A stretch of DNA of 45,000 nt, from assembly GCA_027065695.1 (NCBI GenBank), contig JAMONP010000056.1:1-45000 (forward strand), in the 5' to 3' direction. Source of the DNA: Desulfuromonadales bacterium (GTDB taxonomy: Bacteria > Desulfobacterota > Desulfuromonadia > Desulfuromonadales > BM103). Positions 23,139 to 32,974 of the stretch are shown here, piece after piece; position 1 is the stretch's first letter; the number at the start of each line of letters is the position of its first letter. The notes below the pieces were generated by a model. The model did no database searches. It was given only the letters and a program-made list of their open reading frames with translations, and was not told the origin of the DNA. The position numbers and the translations under genes are program-made.

Positions 23139-23795
23139 ATGATTCTCGGTTTTGCCGGTAAGGCAGCAACAGGAAAAACTGCCGCAGCTAATCATCTGGC
23201 GTCACGGCTTGATAAAGAGTGCCGAATTGTACCGATGGCGATGGTGCTGCGCGATGAGGTGGAAGCTTTTTTACGCGCAATCGGTGCCGATGAATCGGTA
23301 CCGCTGGTCTACGGTTGTCAGGATGACAAGGTACAGATTTTTTATGTGGAAGAGCAGCAGGCTCTGGCTCAATGTCCGCAATGGGCACATTTTGTTTCTG
23401 AACATGAGGAGATTCAGGACAAGCCTGGTCAAACTGCTGTCACGGTGCGGCGTATCCTGCAATGGTGGGGAACTGAGTATAGAAGAGCCCAGGATTATAA
23501 TTACTGGACCAAGGCCTGGGTACGCAAGATCGAGGAGTTCGATCTAGATGATATTCATGTTCTCATTGATGATGTGCGATTCATGAACGAACTGGATGCG
23601 ATCAAGCAGCACGGTGGCTTGATCGTTAAGATTGAGCGTCCGGGTTTCGACGGTGCGAACAATCACGCTAGCGAGACATCCCTGGATGAATATAACGACT
23701 GGGACAGAATCCTTTTGAATGACGGCACGCTTGAAGAGTTCAAGCTGAAGGTTGAAGACTTGTATATAAGTTTTTTTACCGATGATCAAAGCTAA
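23139..23795 (+). CDS. P-loop deoxynucleoside-monophosphate-kinase-like protein
   Basis: A 218-residue protein starting MILGFAGKAATGKTAAANHL, with Walker A at residues 5-13. A later DDIHVLIDDVRFMNELDAIK segment and LIVKIERPGFD match the lid/LID-like region of phage-type dNMP kinases. Between them lies an insertion rich in Glu and Trp (PQWAHFVSEHEEIQDKPGQTAV, then QWWGTEYRRAQDYNYW). The ATG at 23139 is preferred because TTGGAG precedes it by nine bases. Nucleotide phosphorylation is likely, substrate unknown. It is solitary and divergent from the DUF1858 operon. Confidence 0.7.
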   Translation: MILGFAGKAATGKTAAANHLASRLDKECRIVPMAMVLRDEVEAFLRAIGADESVPLVYGCQDDKVQIFYVEEQQALAQCPQWAHFVSEHEEIQDKPGQTAVTVRRILQWWGTEYRRAQDYNYWTKAWVRKIEEFDLDDIHVLIDDVRFMNELDAIKQHGGLIVKIERPGFDGANNHASETSLDEYNDWDRILLNDGTLEEFKLKVEDLYISFFTDDQS

Positions 23796-23796
23796 C

Positions 23797-23835
23797 CCAA
23801 AACCCCTGCTGTACTTTTACCAGAGGAGCTTTTGG
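23797..23835. repeat. Imperfect palindrome between convergent genes
   Basis: CCAAAACCCCTG is inverted, with a small bulge, as CAGAGGAGCTTTTGG. It lies exactly between the convergent kinase and uraA genes and may protect or end both transcripts. A terminator T-run is lacking. Confidence 0.4.
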
Positions 23836-23854
23836 ATTGTGAAAACCACCATTC

Positions 23855-25171
23855 TTATTGCCGCGCCTGTGGCAAAATCAAATTAAGTAGTACTCCGACG
23901 ACCCCAGCCAGACCAATCCCACCAAGTTTGACAATGGTCAGATCAAAGTTCATACCTCCGATGCCGAAGACCAGGATCACCGCGACGATTGTCAAGTTAC
24001 GTGGTTGCATCAGGTCAGTACCAGCCTTGACCAGGGTGTTGATGCCGATTACAGCAATTGCTCCAAAGAGCAGAACCATAATCCCGCCCATAATTGGTAC
24101 TGGAATGGAGTTGAGAAAACCGCCCAACTTGCCGACAAAAGCCAGCATAATAGCGGTTATTGCTGCCCAAGTCATAATGACCGGGTTAAAAGATCTGGTC
24201 AGAGCGACCGCACCCGAGACCTCTGAATAGGTGGTGTTTGGCGGGCCTCCCATGAAGGCGGCGAGGCTGGTGGCCAGACCATCACCGAGCAGGGTCTTAT
24301 CGATACCTGGATCTTCGACATAGTCTTTGCCGGTGATGCCGCCAATTGCCAGTACATCGCCGAAATGTTCTATGGCTGGAGCAATGGCAACCGGTACGAT
24401 GAAGAGGATCGCTTCCAGGTTCCAGACCGGCAAAGTGAAGTCAGGCATTGCCAGCCATGGAGCATCAAAAACCTTTTGCATCGAGATCAGTGTCGGCCCG
24501 GTCCAGTTTTGCAAGGTGCCGGGATCAAACGAAGCCTGGATCGAAGCGGAAGTTCCCGTAGTATCAAGAATCAGGGCTGCCAGAAAGCCAGCGATAATAC
24601 CACAGAGAATTGGGATCAGCCTGAAAAGACCTTTGCCAAGCAGGGAAACCAGAACCGTCACCACCAAGGCGGTGCCGGCGATGATATAGGCAGTCGGTTG
24701 CGGTACCAGCCAGGCGGTGCCATCGCCGGTACGGCCAGACGCCATGTGCACGGCAACAGGTGCCAGTACCAGGCCGATGACCATGATGACCGGTCCCGTG
24801 ACAATCGGTGGCAGAATACGATGCAGGATGTCTGAGCCGAATATACGTATAGCGAAACTGATAATTATATAAAAGAGTCCAGCTGCAGCCAGACCGCACA
24901 TGGTGCCGGGAATCCCCCATTGCTGAACCCCGTAGATAATCGGAGCGATAAAAGCGAAGCTTGATGCCAGGAAAACCGGCACCTTGCCACGGGTGACGAT
25001 CTGGAATACCAGGGTGCCGGCACCCGCTGTGAAGAGCGCGACATTGGCATTGAGACCAGTGAGCAGCGGAACCAGAACCAGTGCGCCGAAAGCGACAAAG
25101 AGCATCTGGGCACCGATAACCATATCTTTCGGGTTGAAGCTGAAGCGGTTTTCCTGCTGATTGTCAGACAT
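23855..25171 (-). CDS. uraA: Uracil permease
   Basis: A 438-residue NCS2-family uracil:proton symporter of the inner membrane. About 14 TM segments are visible. The N-terminus [29 protein letters not shown] is the UraA pattern. [13 protein letters not shown], then [14 protein letters not shown] and [23 protein letters not shown] are the substrate and signature motifs; the Glu of AIEHFGD and the following block belong to the uracil site. It is downstream of upp on the same strand with a 14-base gap, forming a salvage operon. It ends opposite the dNMP-kinase-like gene. Confidence 0.93.
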   Translation of the reverse strand: MSDNQQENRFSFNPKDMVIGAQMLFVAFGALVLVPLLTGLNANVALFTAGAGTLVFQIVTRGKVPVFLASSFAFIAPIIYGVQQWGIPGTMCGLAAAGLFYIIISFAIRIFGSDILHRILPPIVTGPVIMVIGLVLAPVAVHMASGRTGDGTAWLVPQPTAYIIAGTALVVTVLVSLLGKGLFRLIPILCGIIAGFLAALILDTTGTSASIQASFDPGTLQNWTGPTLISMQKVFDAPWLAMPDFTLPVWNLEAILFIVPVAIAPAIEHFGDVLAIGGITGKDYVEDPGIDKTLLGDGLATSLAAFMGGPPNTTYSEVSGAVALTRSFNPVIMTWAAITAIMLAFVGKLGGFLNSIPVPIMGGIMVLLFGAIAVIGINTLVKAGTDLMQPRNLTIVAVILVFGIGGMNFDLTIVKLGGIGLAGVVGVLLNLILPQARQ

Positions 25172-25185
25172 TAATTCCTCACTTG

Positions 25186-25812
25186 TTATTTGGTGCCGAA
25201 AATCTTGTCTCCGGCGTCACCCAGGCCAGGCAGGATATAGCCGACCTCATTCAATCTTTCGTCGATTGCAGCAACGTAGATATCCACGTCCGGATGTTTC
25301 TCCTGCAGGGCCTGAATCCCCTCTGGAGCGGCCACTAGGAACAGTCCTTTGATTCTCTTGCTGCCGGCCTCCTTGAGCATGTCAATCGCAGCGATTACGC
25401 TGCCACCGGTGGCCAACATCGGGTCAAGGATCATGGCAGTGCGATCACCAATGTTACTGGTGAATTTCTGGAAGTAGGCAACTGGTTGCAAGGTTTCTTC
25501 GTTGCGATACAGGCCGATAACACTGACCCGGGCGTTCGGGATCATGTCGAGGACGCCATCCATCATGCCGAGTCCGGCACGCAGGATCGGTACGACGGTA
25601 ATTTTCTTGCCCTTGATCGTATCGACTGAAACTGGCCCGGCCCAGCCCTCAATTATTTTCTTCTCGGTTTCCAGGTCGCTGGTCGCTTCATAGGTCAACA
25701 GGCGGGCGACTTCTGAGGCAAGATCGCGAAAATCCTTGGTGCTGATTCCTTCACGGCGCATCAACCCAAGTTTGTGGCGTACCAACGGGTGCTTGATCTC
25801 ATGAACCGACAC
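25186..25812 (-). CDS. upp: Uracil phosphoribosyltransferase
   Basis: A 208-residue enzyme making UMP from uracil and PRPP. It begins with GTG, reading [18 protein letters not shown], the usual Upp start, and AAGGAG lies six bases upstream. The longer reading to 25863 adds 17 unrelated residues. The PRPP loop [19 protein letters not shown] and the uracil-binding [24 protein letters not shown] tail are intact. Length equals the E. coli enzyme. Co-transcribed with uraA. Confidence 0.96.
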   Translation of the reverse strand: MSVHEIKHPLVRHKLGLMRREGISTKDFRDLASEVARLLTYEATSDLETEKKIIEGWAGPVSVDTIKGKKITVVPILRAGLGMMDGVLDMIPNARVSVIGLYRNEETLQPVAYFQKFTSNIGDRTAMILDPMLATGGSVIAAIDMLKEAGSKRIKGLFLVAAPEGIQALQEKHPDVDIYVAAIDERLNEVGYILPGLGDAGDKIFGTK

Positions 25813-25988
25813 GGTTATCTCCTTAAAGGTAAGAGTGGTTTTTTGTTTATCAAAAAAAATCATAATAAATTATCATTGATCGTTGTTTTGCAGCAAGGAA
25901 TGAGTGAAATAATTCTCAATGAAAAAGACATCGATGGTTGCTAATCGCCCATAGCTTTTATGAAGTTAAATCTGCTATCGTGATCTCT

Positions 25989-26405
25989 ATGGTCGATATG
26001 CACAAACCAAAGAATGCTGAAATGCCATTGCTGGTCACTGCAGCTATCATTTTAGATGGTGATAGAGTCCTGCTCACCCGTCGGCCAGACGATAAACGTC
26101 ACCCTGGCCTCTGGGAGTTCCCTGGTGGTAAGATCGATCCCGGGGAAAGTCCAGAAGTAGCCTTGTGCCGTGAAATCCGCGAAGAACTTGATGCTGAAAT
26201 CGCGGTTGAAGAGATTTTCGAAGTCATTTTTTTTCGCTACGATTGGGGTCCTGTGCTGATTCTCGCTTACCGTTGCCAGCTTCTAACAGATACCATCCGT
26301 AATATTGGTGTTGCCGAGCATCGCTGGGTCCATCCAAAAGATCTTACCGATTTCTCGATCCTTCCCGCTGATAAACCGATAATCAAGCGTTTGGGTGGTC
26401 TTTAA
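25989..26405 (+). CDS. NUDIX hydrolase (MutT-like)
   Basis: A 138-residue hydrolase. The Nudix box is complete: G-x5-E-x7-REIREEL in GGKIDPGESPEVALCREIREELDAEI. It is preceded by RVLLTRRPDDKRHPGLWEFPGG, the pattern of MutT-type 8-oxo-dGTP sanitising enzymes. The start is uncertain: ATG 25989 or 25998, since neither has a good ribosome-binding site and an earlier TTG is also possible. It lies alone between the divergent upp gene and ubiE. Confidence 0.85.
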   Translation: MVDMHKPKNAEMPLLVTAAIILDGDRVLLTRRPDDKRHPGLWEFPGGKIDPGESPEVALCREIREELDAEIAVEEIFEVIFFRYDWGPVLILAYRCQLLTDTIRNIGVAEHRWVHPKDLTDFSILPADKPIIKRLGGL

Positions 26406-26513
26406 CATGCAGTCGCCGCAGAGATTGACCTGCTTGCTCCCGGATTTTTACTGACATAAGTACCATCGTCATGTTACATAACCGGCGTTTCCCACTAATG
26501 GGTATAAAGGCAA

Positions 26514-27227
26514 ATGACCAAACTCACCGACAAAGGTCGCGGTATTCGCGACATGTTTGACAAGATCGCGCCGCGGTACGATCTGTTGAACCGGGTTTTA
26601 TCATTAGGCATTGACAAACGCTGGCGGCGTTTTGCTGTGCGGCAATTGGCTGTGCCGAAAGATGGTGTGGTGCTGGATATTGCTACCGGCACTGGCGATG
26701 TGGCTCTGGAAATTGGTCGTCAGACTGGCTCTGATGTAAAAATCGTCGGTTCAGATTTTACCCAGGGAATGCTGGTCCTCGGTCGAGACAAGATAGCTGC
26801 TTCTCCTTACCGTGAGCGGATTGTTCTGGTGAACGCCCCTTGTGAGGCGATGCCTCATCCCGATGGGATCTTTGACGGCATTGCTATCGCCTTTGGTATC
26901 CGTAATGTGGTTGATCGCCAGCAAGGGCTGGGCGAGATGGTACGCGTCCTCAAGCCTGGCGGCCGTGCAGTCATTCTGGAATTCGCCACTCCCCGCAACC
27001 GTTTTTTTCGCGCTGTTTATCACTTCTATTTTCTCAAAGTACTGCCTTGGCTTGGCGGTCTTCTCTCGCAACGCAGTGCCTATCAATACCTGCCGGATTC
27101 CGTGCTGGAATTTCCCGATCGTGAAACTTTCAAAGAGATGATGGAGCAGGCTGGTTTTGTGGACGTCAAAGTCCACGACCTGACCGGTGGCATCGCTGCC
27201 GTACATGTTGGCACGCGAGCGACTTGA
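26514..27227 (+). CDS. ubiE: Demethylmenaquinone/2-methoxy-6-polyprenyl-benzoquinol methyltransferase
   Basis: A 237-residue class I SAM methyltransferase. RDMFDKIAPRYDLLNRVLSLGIDKRWR, LDIATGTGDVALE, IAFGIRNVVD and RVLKPGGRAVILEFATP are all canonical for UbiE/MenG. It performs the final C-methylation of menaquinone, the quinone expected in this organism. Compared with the shorter-motif paralogue at 8628, this is the housekeeping copy. The ATG follows a weak site. The downstream region is intergenic debris. Confidence 0.93.
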   Translation: MTKLTDKGRGIRDMFDKIAPRYDLLNRVLSLGIDKRWRRFAVRQLAVPKDGVVLDIATGTGDVALEIGRQTGSDVKIVGSDFTQGMLVLGRDKIAASPYRERIVLVNAPCEAMPHPDGIFDGIAIAFGIRNVVDRQQGLGEMVRVLKPGGRAVILEFATPRNRFFRAVYHFYFLKVLPWLGGLLSQRSAYQYLPDSVLEFPDRETFKEMMEQAGFVDVKVHDLTGGIAAVHVGTRAT

Positions 27228-27730
27228 CGTCTTTCCCGCCTGTCGAGGTCAGCAAGTTTATTAAATATTGAGGGGTAAATAGGGGACGTCCATGATTTCA
27301 TGTGTTTGAGGAACTTATAGCCACCATCTTGAGTTAGCTTCTCCCCTCTCTCCAAAGCACAGCTCACAGCAGGGTGTCTAATGGGAACTAACAGCAAGTT
27401 ACTTGACAACGACCGGTTGCTATTCAGCCTCTTTGGTCCTGGTGTCTTTTTGTTTTTCATCAGATCTTATCAGATTCTATCTGCGGCTGCATTACTTGTG
27501 ACTTGAAAACATAAAACCATTTTTGCCGCTGATAAGGTTCGATAAAATCTGATGATGAAATCATTATGTAGCTTGACTCGGACCTATTGTCGCCATGTCC
27601 GTTGCTGGGATTAACTGTTTTGCTGGCTTTTCTTTTCGGCTTTAAAGACAAGCTACAATCAAAACGACAGGGCGTTCCATCTCTGTATGCCGGTCAAGCT
27701 GTTTTCTTGACCGAGAAATACATTGTAGTT
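27228..27730. other. Intergenic debris with inverted repeat
   Basis: No intact gene. Around 27457-27487 and 27523-27570 an imperfect inverted repeat (TTTCATCAGATCTTATCAG against GATAAAATCTGATGATGAAA) brackets a 35-base spacer. A GGACGTCC palindrome lies at 27284-27291. The composition suggests remnants of past insertions. I could not assign them to a named element. Confidence 0.4.
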
Positions 27731-28015
27731 ATGACTGATTTGCACTTCGAATGGGATCCAGTAAAAGCAGAAGCCAATTTGGACAAGCATGGCATATCGC
27801 TTTAAGAGGCAGTGACTGTCTGCTACGATGAATCAGGCGTAGAATTCTATGATGATGAACATTCTGAGTGGGAGGATCGTTTTCTTCTGCTCGGCTTGAG
27901 TTCTACAATGAAATTGTTGTTGGTTTGCCATTGTTATCGGACTGGGGACGCAGTCGTTAGGATGATATCGGCTCGCAAAGCGACAAAGAGTGAAGCCAAA
28001 CATTACCAAAGGTGA
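27731..28015 (+). pseudogene. BrnT-like toxin with an ochre stop
   Basis: The ATG at 27731 starts LHFEWDPVKAEANLDKHGISL, the BrnT N-terminus. A TAA follows at 27803-27805, where relatives have glutamate (..SFEEAV). The same frame continues as EAVTVCYDESGVEFYDDEHSEW, then EDRFLLLGLSS and VRMISARKATKSEAKHY, to TGA at 28013-28015, which is the rest of BrnT. One GAA-to-TAA change therefore inactivated an otherwise complete RNase toxin. Confidence 0.8.
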
Positions 28016-28019
28016 TGAC

Positions 28020-28088
28020 ATGGAAAAAGAATATGACCTCTCAAAAATGAAGAAACACCGTAGACTTGACATGAAATGGGCCTCTTAG
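28020..28088 (+). pseudogene. BrnA-like antitoxin stub
   Basis: Four bases after the BrnT frame, MEKEYDLSKMKKHRRLDMKWAS is read and stops at 28088. MxKEYDxSK is the BrnA start. The expected ~60 further residues, including the ribbon-helix-helix, are absent. The toxin-antitoxin order matches brnTA. Confidence 0.6.
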
Positions 28089-28134
28089 CAGTCTTGTTGA
28101 ACGAAGCCGTTAGCTGCAGAAAAATCAATCATAC

Positions 28135-28155
28135 TGCGTAGGGTCAAATCTTTAC
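28135..28155 (+). repeat. 21-bp direct repeat, left copy
   Basis: tgcgtagggtcaaatctttac is repeated with one mismatch at 29653-29673 in the same orientation. The pair encloses the DUF4143 ATPase remnant. Confidence 0.7.
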
Positions 28156-28210
28156 AGGCACAGCTGGATGAACAGGTCGATCAGACGGTCTGGTCTTGAG
28201 GAGTTTTAAT

Positions 28211-28285
28211 ATGATGACCAAACGAGATCTCCTGCCAGTGCATCCCGTTGAAATACTTTAAGAAGATTTTCTAAAACCATTGTAA
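28211..28285 (+). pseudogene. HigA-like antitoxin N-terminal remnant
   Basis: After a GAGGAG site the frame reads MMTKRDLLPVHPVEIL, then TAA (28259-28261), then EDFLKPL and TAA (28283-28285). Together this is the HPGEILxEDFLxPL start of HigA-type antitoxins, split by a nonsense codon and truncated. A preceding frame ending at 28198 (KSLQAQLDEQVDQTVWS) may be the tail of a partner, but it was not recognised. Confidence 0.5.
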
Positions 28286-28365
28286 ATCACCCGCTATCAT
28301 CTTGCTAAATGATAGATACTGGCAAGAAATGAGTAGAGGATATGCGGGATTATCAGGCCTGTCGA

Positions 28366-29650
28366 TTATATTTTTTCCAACAGCCTCTGAGTCTGCCCTA
28401 CCAGGTAGAGTGGCAGGGATAACAAGAGAAATGGAACCCGCTCTTTTCCTGCGATTGTGGTCTCTTGTCGGGAACATGACGGTGGCATGGTGTTAAAGCG
28501 CAAAGCCACTGGGCATTTTTTTTCAGTCACAAACTGTTGTAATGATTTTAAGGTTCCGGTCTTACCAGACTTCACTTCGATAGGGACAATCTTATTGCCA
28601 TACGCCATTAGATAGTCGACTTCCGCACTGGAACTTTTTTGTTCTCGTTGCCAGTAAAAAAGCCGTGGCGTCTCATAGCTGGGGTGTGCGAAAAAAAGAT
28701 GTTGGCCGATAAATTGTTCAGCAAGAGCGCCTTTGTTAACCATAAGCAAGTCTTCCGCCATCTCCAATTCTGGCAGGTTGAGGCCTAGCGAAGTCGTCAC
28801 CAAACCAATATCTAGGAAAAGCAGTTTAAAAATACGCTCTTTAACTTCGGCCCCCAGGGGGACACCATTGCCGGAACTGTGTTTGACCCGACAGATCACG
28901 CGAGCCATTTCAAGTAGATTCAGGCTGTCGGCAAGTTCGCGTGAGCGCTCTTCAGGGTCAAGGTTCACATACTTGAGCTTTTGACCAATAAGTGCCGGTA
29001 CCCGCCTGAGAACCTTGCGTAAACGTTGCGGATAAATCCTTTTACGGTACTTGCTGAAGTCGTCTTCGTAGGTTTGTAGAATTGCTACATGTTCACGTGA
29101 CACGGCATCAGGTTTCCCTGTAGTGACCGTCTGCGCCACCGCTGCCGGCATTCCTCCGACAACCCAGAAGAGTTTAACTGCATTGAGAAGTGTACGATGA
29201 ATCGGCTCAGGTATAGATTCATTCAGAGAATATTCGTTTAACATGGTGACCAGACGCCACTGGCCCTGTGCCAGCAGGAATTCCTCAAAGTTCATTGGCC
29301 CGAGGTGCAAATATTCAACCCGTCCCACCGGCATCGAAAAAATATGCTCGGCCAAAAGAAATTCCAGCAGTGAACCAGCGGCGATGAGATGCAGTTCTGG
29401 CAGCTCTTCGTAAAAATAGCGCAGCAACGGCAACATTTCAGGGGCGGCTTGAATTTCATCAAAAAAGAGCAAGGTTTTGCCGGGGGTTATTTCCGTACCG
29501 GTATCGATCTGCAAAAGATCCAGGGCTCTGTTGATATCTTTATCAGCAAACAGACGAGCCTTTTCCGGGTTTTTGTCAAAATTAATCTCAACCAAGTTGT
29601 CAAATTGCCCAAAGAGAGGAGGTCGAAATTCGTCGAAGAGACGGGGCGAT
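28366..29650 (-). pseudogene. DUF4143 AAA-type ATPase lacking its Walker A end
   Basis: On the minus strand the frame is open from about 29650 and reads RLFDEFRPPLFGQFDNLVEI, then NFDKNPEKARLFADKDI. It continues with Walker B (KTLLFFDEIQAAPEMLPLLRYF) and the DUF4143 region with LFWVVGGMPAAV. The C-terminal nuclease-like core (EVDYLMAYGNKIVPIEVKSG) is preserved, and the protein ends normally at 28366. The first ~40 residues, including the GPRQVGKTT-type Walker A, are missing. The homology stops at the edge of the right 21-bp repeat. A TTG at 29595 could start a 409-residue product, but without the P-loop it would not bind ATP. The lost end points to recombination at the repeat. Confidence 0.75.
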
Positions 29651-29652
29651 AT

Positions 29653-29673
29653 TGCGTAGGGTCAGATCTTTAC
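29653..29673 (+). repeat. 21-bp direct repeat, right copy
   Basis: tgcgtagggtcagatctttac, one base different from the left copy at 28135-28155. It abuts the truncated 5' end of the ATPase remnant and lies 17 bases from the stop codon of the AsmA-like gene. Confidence 0.7.
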
Positions 29674-29689
29674 CGTTGCTGTCCCCAAC

Positions 29690-32600
29690 TCAATCCTCTA
29701 ACTCTTTAACCTTATCAGAGGCGTCCCCTCCCCAGAGAATCTGCGGGTCTTTGAACAGCTTGAAGGGAAGTCCCAGAGTTCGCCTGAGCAGACCAAGCGT
29801 TGGTTTAGTGAGAGTATCCAGCGGCAGGGGCAAGACAGAGATGTCGTCAGTTTGTCCTGTAACGGCGAAGTGCGCAGTCAATAACGACTTGTCTTCACCA
29901 GTCAATAGCCACCCGGCTACCGGGATGTGCGAGATGACCTTATCAACGGTCCCTAACGGGTGTATCGTTAATATAAAATCAACCTCTTTGTTTGTCAGGT
30001 TCAACAACCCTTTGTATTCCTGATTCATTGCTTCACTCTGAATTTTTAGGTCATCACTCTTGAGAATGCCTTTGTCCAGTTGGAAGTTTGCTGACAACAA
30101 GTCAAATGGCATCCCCTCCAGGTCCATGTCGGGTATCTGTAAGGCGAATATCTGCGATACGTTCAGTAAAGAGAAAACTTTGCTCAGGACCGGGAACTTA
30201 TGTAGCACGCCATCGTGGATCTGAATGTTGAAATTGCCGTAAGATGAGGGCAGATAGTTGGGACCGATCTCTCCAGACAGGGAGAAGTCACCACGCAACT
30301 TGCCACGTACAATGTTCTTCTGATTGAGCAGTTCGCGATAGACCTCCAGAGCATCTACGTCTTCCGCCTGTCCTGAAATGCGTAGTATAGTTGGAGCCCC
30401 AGTTGAAAACTCTGTGAGGACTTTAGCATTGCAATAGCCCGCGCCAACCGAGAAGTCAAGAGGGTCAATACTCAGAAGTTTGCGGGTTGGGACAATAACG
30501 CCGGAAGCATCATGAAAGCTCATACCATAGAGGTCGCCGCGTTTGACTTTGGCTTTAATTATAATGCTTGTCTGAGGTTTGCTTTTTGCCTTCACCGTGG
30601 GTTCAGATCTGGAGGGCTTTTTTTTCGTCCCGGATGAATGAGACCATAAATCTACAATTTCGTTGATTCGGGCAAACTCAGAAGTTATGTCGAGTCGTAC
30701 ATCAAACGGAGGATGAAAAGAAATCGTGCCGCGTACAGATGCATCGGTGCCACCGTCGAGACGAACATCGACCGGAGCGAAGGAGAGGCCGTCTTTGTCG
30801 ATCTCCAGATGTCCGTTGACGTCGCGAAGTATGGCTTTGTTGGAAGAGAAAATCAGTTCATCTGCACGGATGGATGGTGCTCTGACATCGAGGATCAGCT
30901 TTGGATTGGTAAAGTCGTCGAGTTGCACCTGTACAGTCAGGGGAGATTCCCCCAGATGAACCCGCAGATTCTCGGCAGTCAGGCCGGTTGGTGTCAATTG
31001 AACCCGGCCGTTGATCTGGTTCAAGTCAGCGATGAATCTGGTTGCTTTAAGGCCGGCATCGCGCAAAGTAAGAGTCATCTCCGGACGATTTTTTTCAGGC
31101 GATCCCATCTGACTGAAACGTAAGTCGGCCTGGCCACGTAGTCGCCATTTCTCCAAGGGAGGCAAGGCTTCGGCAAGTCTGGCCAAATCGTTAATAGTCA
31201 GCAAGGCGTCGATAGCAAAGCTGTCAGGGTCTTCCTTGAGGTAGGCTCCTGAGATATGTCCTTTTGCAATGGACCATTTGATGGAACCATGATCAAGGCT
31301 GATTTTTTGGGGCGTCAATGTGGCGTGTAGAGTCAGTTTGTCCTTTGGGGCTGGGGTGAGTTTCAGGCCAGCTGGATGACTGATGCTGAATTGAGACAGG
31401 TCCACCATAATATCCATGTTGAGCTTGTTAAGCGGCCCCTCAAGGTACCCGTTAATGATTACCTTGCCACTTGTTGTAAGCGCTTGTGGTGGTGGAATAT
31501 GCCACTCTTCAAGGAGTTTGGCGGGGAGAACCTCACTGCTGAAATCAAGTGATGTAAATATAATATCTCCTTCGCTAAGCTTTCCCTTGCCATTGACTGA
31601 GAGTTGGTGAGAGCCCATTTTTACCTGGCCATTATTGATCTGCCAAAGATTGTCGGCAAAGTTGAATGCCAACGAAATGACTTCCACGGCAGGGCCTTTT
31701 TCAAGCTCCATGGCGACTTCCTGGATCTTGCCTTTTAACCGGCCAAGCCGCCATTTTTTCTGTGACTTCGCGTTCTCGAACAGAGTGAACTCAGCCCGTT
31801 CTATCTGAATAGAACCCTGGTCCAGAAGGCTTTGCCGAACCTGTGACAATAATTCCTGGTCGTCCGGGAGCCATTGCTTGACCTGAGATACATTCAGATT
31901 GCTATTAAGGAGAGTGATGGTTGCCGAGAATTGCTGGCCTTGTGGCGCCCAACCGATAGTGCCTGCCAGTCGTGATTTGTCGATTTGTAACGACAGATTC
32001 TTGATCCCGGGATGTTCACCATGAGTCTGCAGACGTCCACTGGCTGACAACTGTTTAAAGCGGAAGGGTTTGGAGTAGGCGGGCCCTATGAACAAAGCTA
32101 TGTTGTTTGGCGAGAGTTCGGTTTTGAAGTCGATGCTCCCAAGCGGTGATCTTTCAATACGTAAGGCCATGTCGCTGGTGCCTTCTACAGAGTAGTCGTC
32201 TGGTAGTTTGGCAAAAGCAACCTCAAGGACACTTAGATCCAGGGCTTTAACCTTAAGGTCAAGAGTGAAGCGTGGAATCAGCCCTTTGATATCATCTGGT
32301 TCCAGGGAACCTTCTCCCTCAATCTGCCACGGACTTTTTTTCTCCTGCCCCGGGAGGCGCAGATTACCCTTCATGATGAGCCGAGAAGTGTCGTTAAGGC
32401 GTATATTGACGAGTTCGCCATCAAGTTCTGTGATTTCAATCTGCTGTGCCGGCTGATCAGGATGAGACGTTTCGATCTCGACAACGCCACCAATAATTTT
32501 TAGATTATCAATGCTGACCTTCTGCAGTAACATCTGGTCAATCATCAGGGGAGAGTCTTTTGTCTGAACCTTGTCTTTGTCGTTTTGCCTATTAACGGCA

Positions 32601-32974
32601 GGCCGCACCCAGATTTGCGGTCGAACCAGGCTGATTTTGGTAAACTCGAAGTTGCGTTCAAATAGCCCCCGCCATTGCAGGTTAAACAGGACCTCCGGAG
32701 TGTTGACTTGAATGATCGAATCTTTGTCACCAATCTGTAGAGTGGTAACGCGCAGGGCCAGACTGGTGTCGTGAAAGCTGTAATTAACTTCGCCTATTCT
32801 CACGTCGAGAGAAAGCAGGGAGGATAGCTTCTCCTCTGCCTGTTGTCGGTAGTTATTGAGATCAAAATTAAGCAGAAAATAGGTAGTCCAGGCAGCCACA
32901 AGGATGACAACGGACGATATGGTGAAAAGCAGCAGGCGCTTGCGTGAGGTGGGTTTTGGTGTGTGGCTTGTCAT
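29690..32974 (-). CDS. AsmA-like envelope protein
   Basis: A 1094-residue protein with one N-terminal TM (LLLFTISSVVILVAAWTTYFLL) and a long beta-rich periplasmic body. The N-terminus (NFDLNNYRQQAEEKLSSLLSLDVRIGEVNYSF) is AsmA-type: helix then 'ls..lGr.v.i'. The C-terminal part (from about residue 830: NIVRGKLRGDFSLSGEIGPN, then SYGNFNIQIHDGVLHKFPVLSKVFSLLN) is the AsmA_2/YhdP-like module. Such proteins form periplasm-spanning grooves that carry phospholipid to the outer membrane. The start overlaps the histidine-kinase stop by four bases (ATGA), so they are co-translated. No duplication or break was seen. Confidence 0.85.
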   Translation of the reverse strand: MTSHTPKPTSRKRLLLFTISSVVILVAAWTTYFLLNFDLNNYRQQAEEKLSSLLSLDVRIGEVNYSFHDTSLALRVTTLQIGDKDSIIQVNTPEVLFNLQWRGLFERNFEFTKISLVRPQIWVRPAVNRQNDKDKVQTKDSPLMIDQMLLQKVSIDNLKIIGGVVEIETSHPDQPAQQIEITELDGELVNIRLNDTSRLIMKGNLRLPGQEKKSPWQIEGEGSLEPDDIKGLIPRFTLDLKVKALDLSVLEVAFAKLPDDYSVEGTSDMALRIERSPLGSIDFKTELSPNNIALFIGPAYSKPFRFKQLSASGRLQTHGEHPGIKNLSLQIDKSRLAGTIGWAPQGQQFSATITLLNSNLNVSQVKQWLPDDQELLSQVRQSLLDQGSIQIERAEFTLFENAKSQKKWRLGRLKGKIQEVAMELEKGPAVEVISLAFNFADNLWQINNGQVKMGSHQLSVNGKGKLSEGDIIFTSLDFSSEVLPAKLLEEWHIPPPQALTTSGKVIINGYLEGPLNKLNMDIMVDLSQFSISHPAGLKLTPAPKDKLTLHATLTPQKISLDHGSIKWSIAKGHISGAYLKEDPDSFAIDALLTINDLARLAEALPPLEKWRLRGQADLRFSQMGSPEKNRPEMTLTLRDAGLKATRFIADLNQINGRVQLTPTGLTAENLRVHLGESPLTVQVQLDDFTNPKLILDVRAPSIRADELIFSSNKAILRDVNGHLEIDKDGLSFAPVDVRLDGGTDASVRGTISFHPPFDVRLDITSEFARINEIVDLWSHSSGTKKKPSRSEPTVKAKSKPQTSIIIKAKVKRGDLYGMSFHDASGVIVPTRKLLSIDPLDFSVGAGYCNAKVLTEFSTGAPTILRISGQAEDVDALEVYRELLNQKNIVRGKLRGDFSLSGEIGPNYLPSSYGNFNIQIHDGVLHKFPVLSKVFSLLNVSQIFALQIPDMDLEGMPFDLLSANFQLDKGILKSDDLKIQSEAMNQEYKGLLNLTNKEVDFILTIHPLGTVDKVISHIPVAGWLLTGEDKSLLTAHFAVTGQTDDISVLPLPLDTLTKPTLGLLRRTLGLPFKLFKDPQILWGGDASDKVKELED

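Noticed and set aside
23855-24230. Plus-strand frame overlapping the 3' end of uraA
   Set aside because: Shadow of the permease gene, with no ribosome-binding site or domain.
27245-27470. Transposase remnant suggested by a GGGGACGTCC motif and partial minus-strand frame
   Set aside because: No catalytic motif or matching terminal repeats could be pointed to, so it was left as unassigned debris.
27803-27805. Programmed readthrough of TAA in the BrnT-like gene
   Set aside because: No recoding signal is seen, and the partner antitoxin is also truncated.
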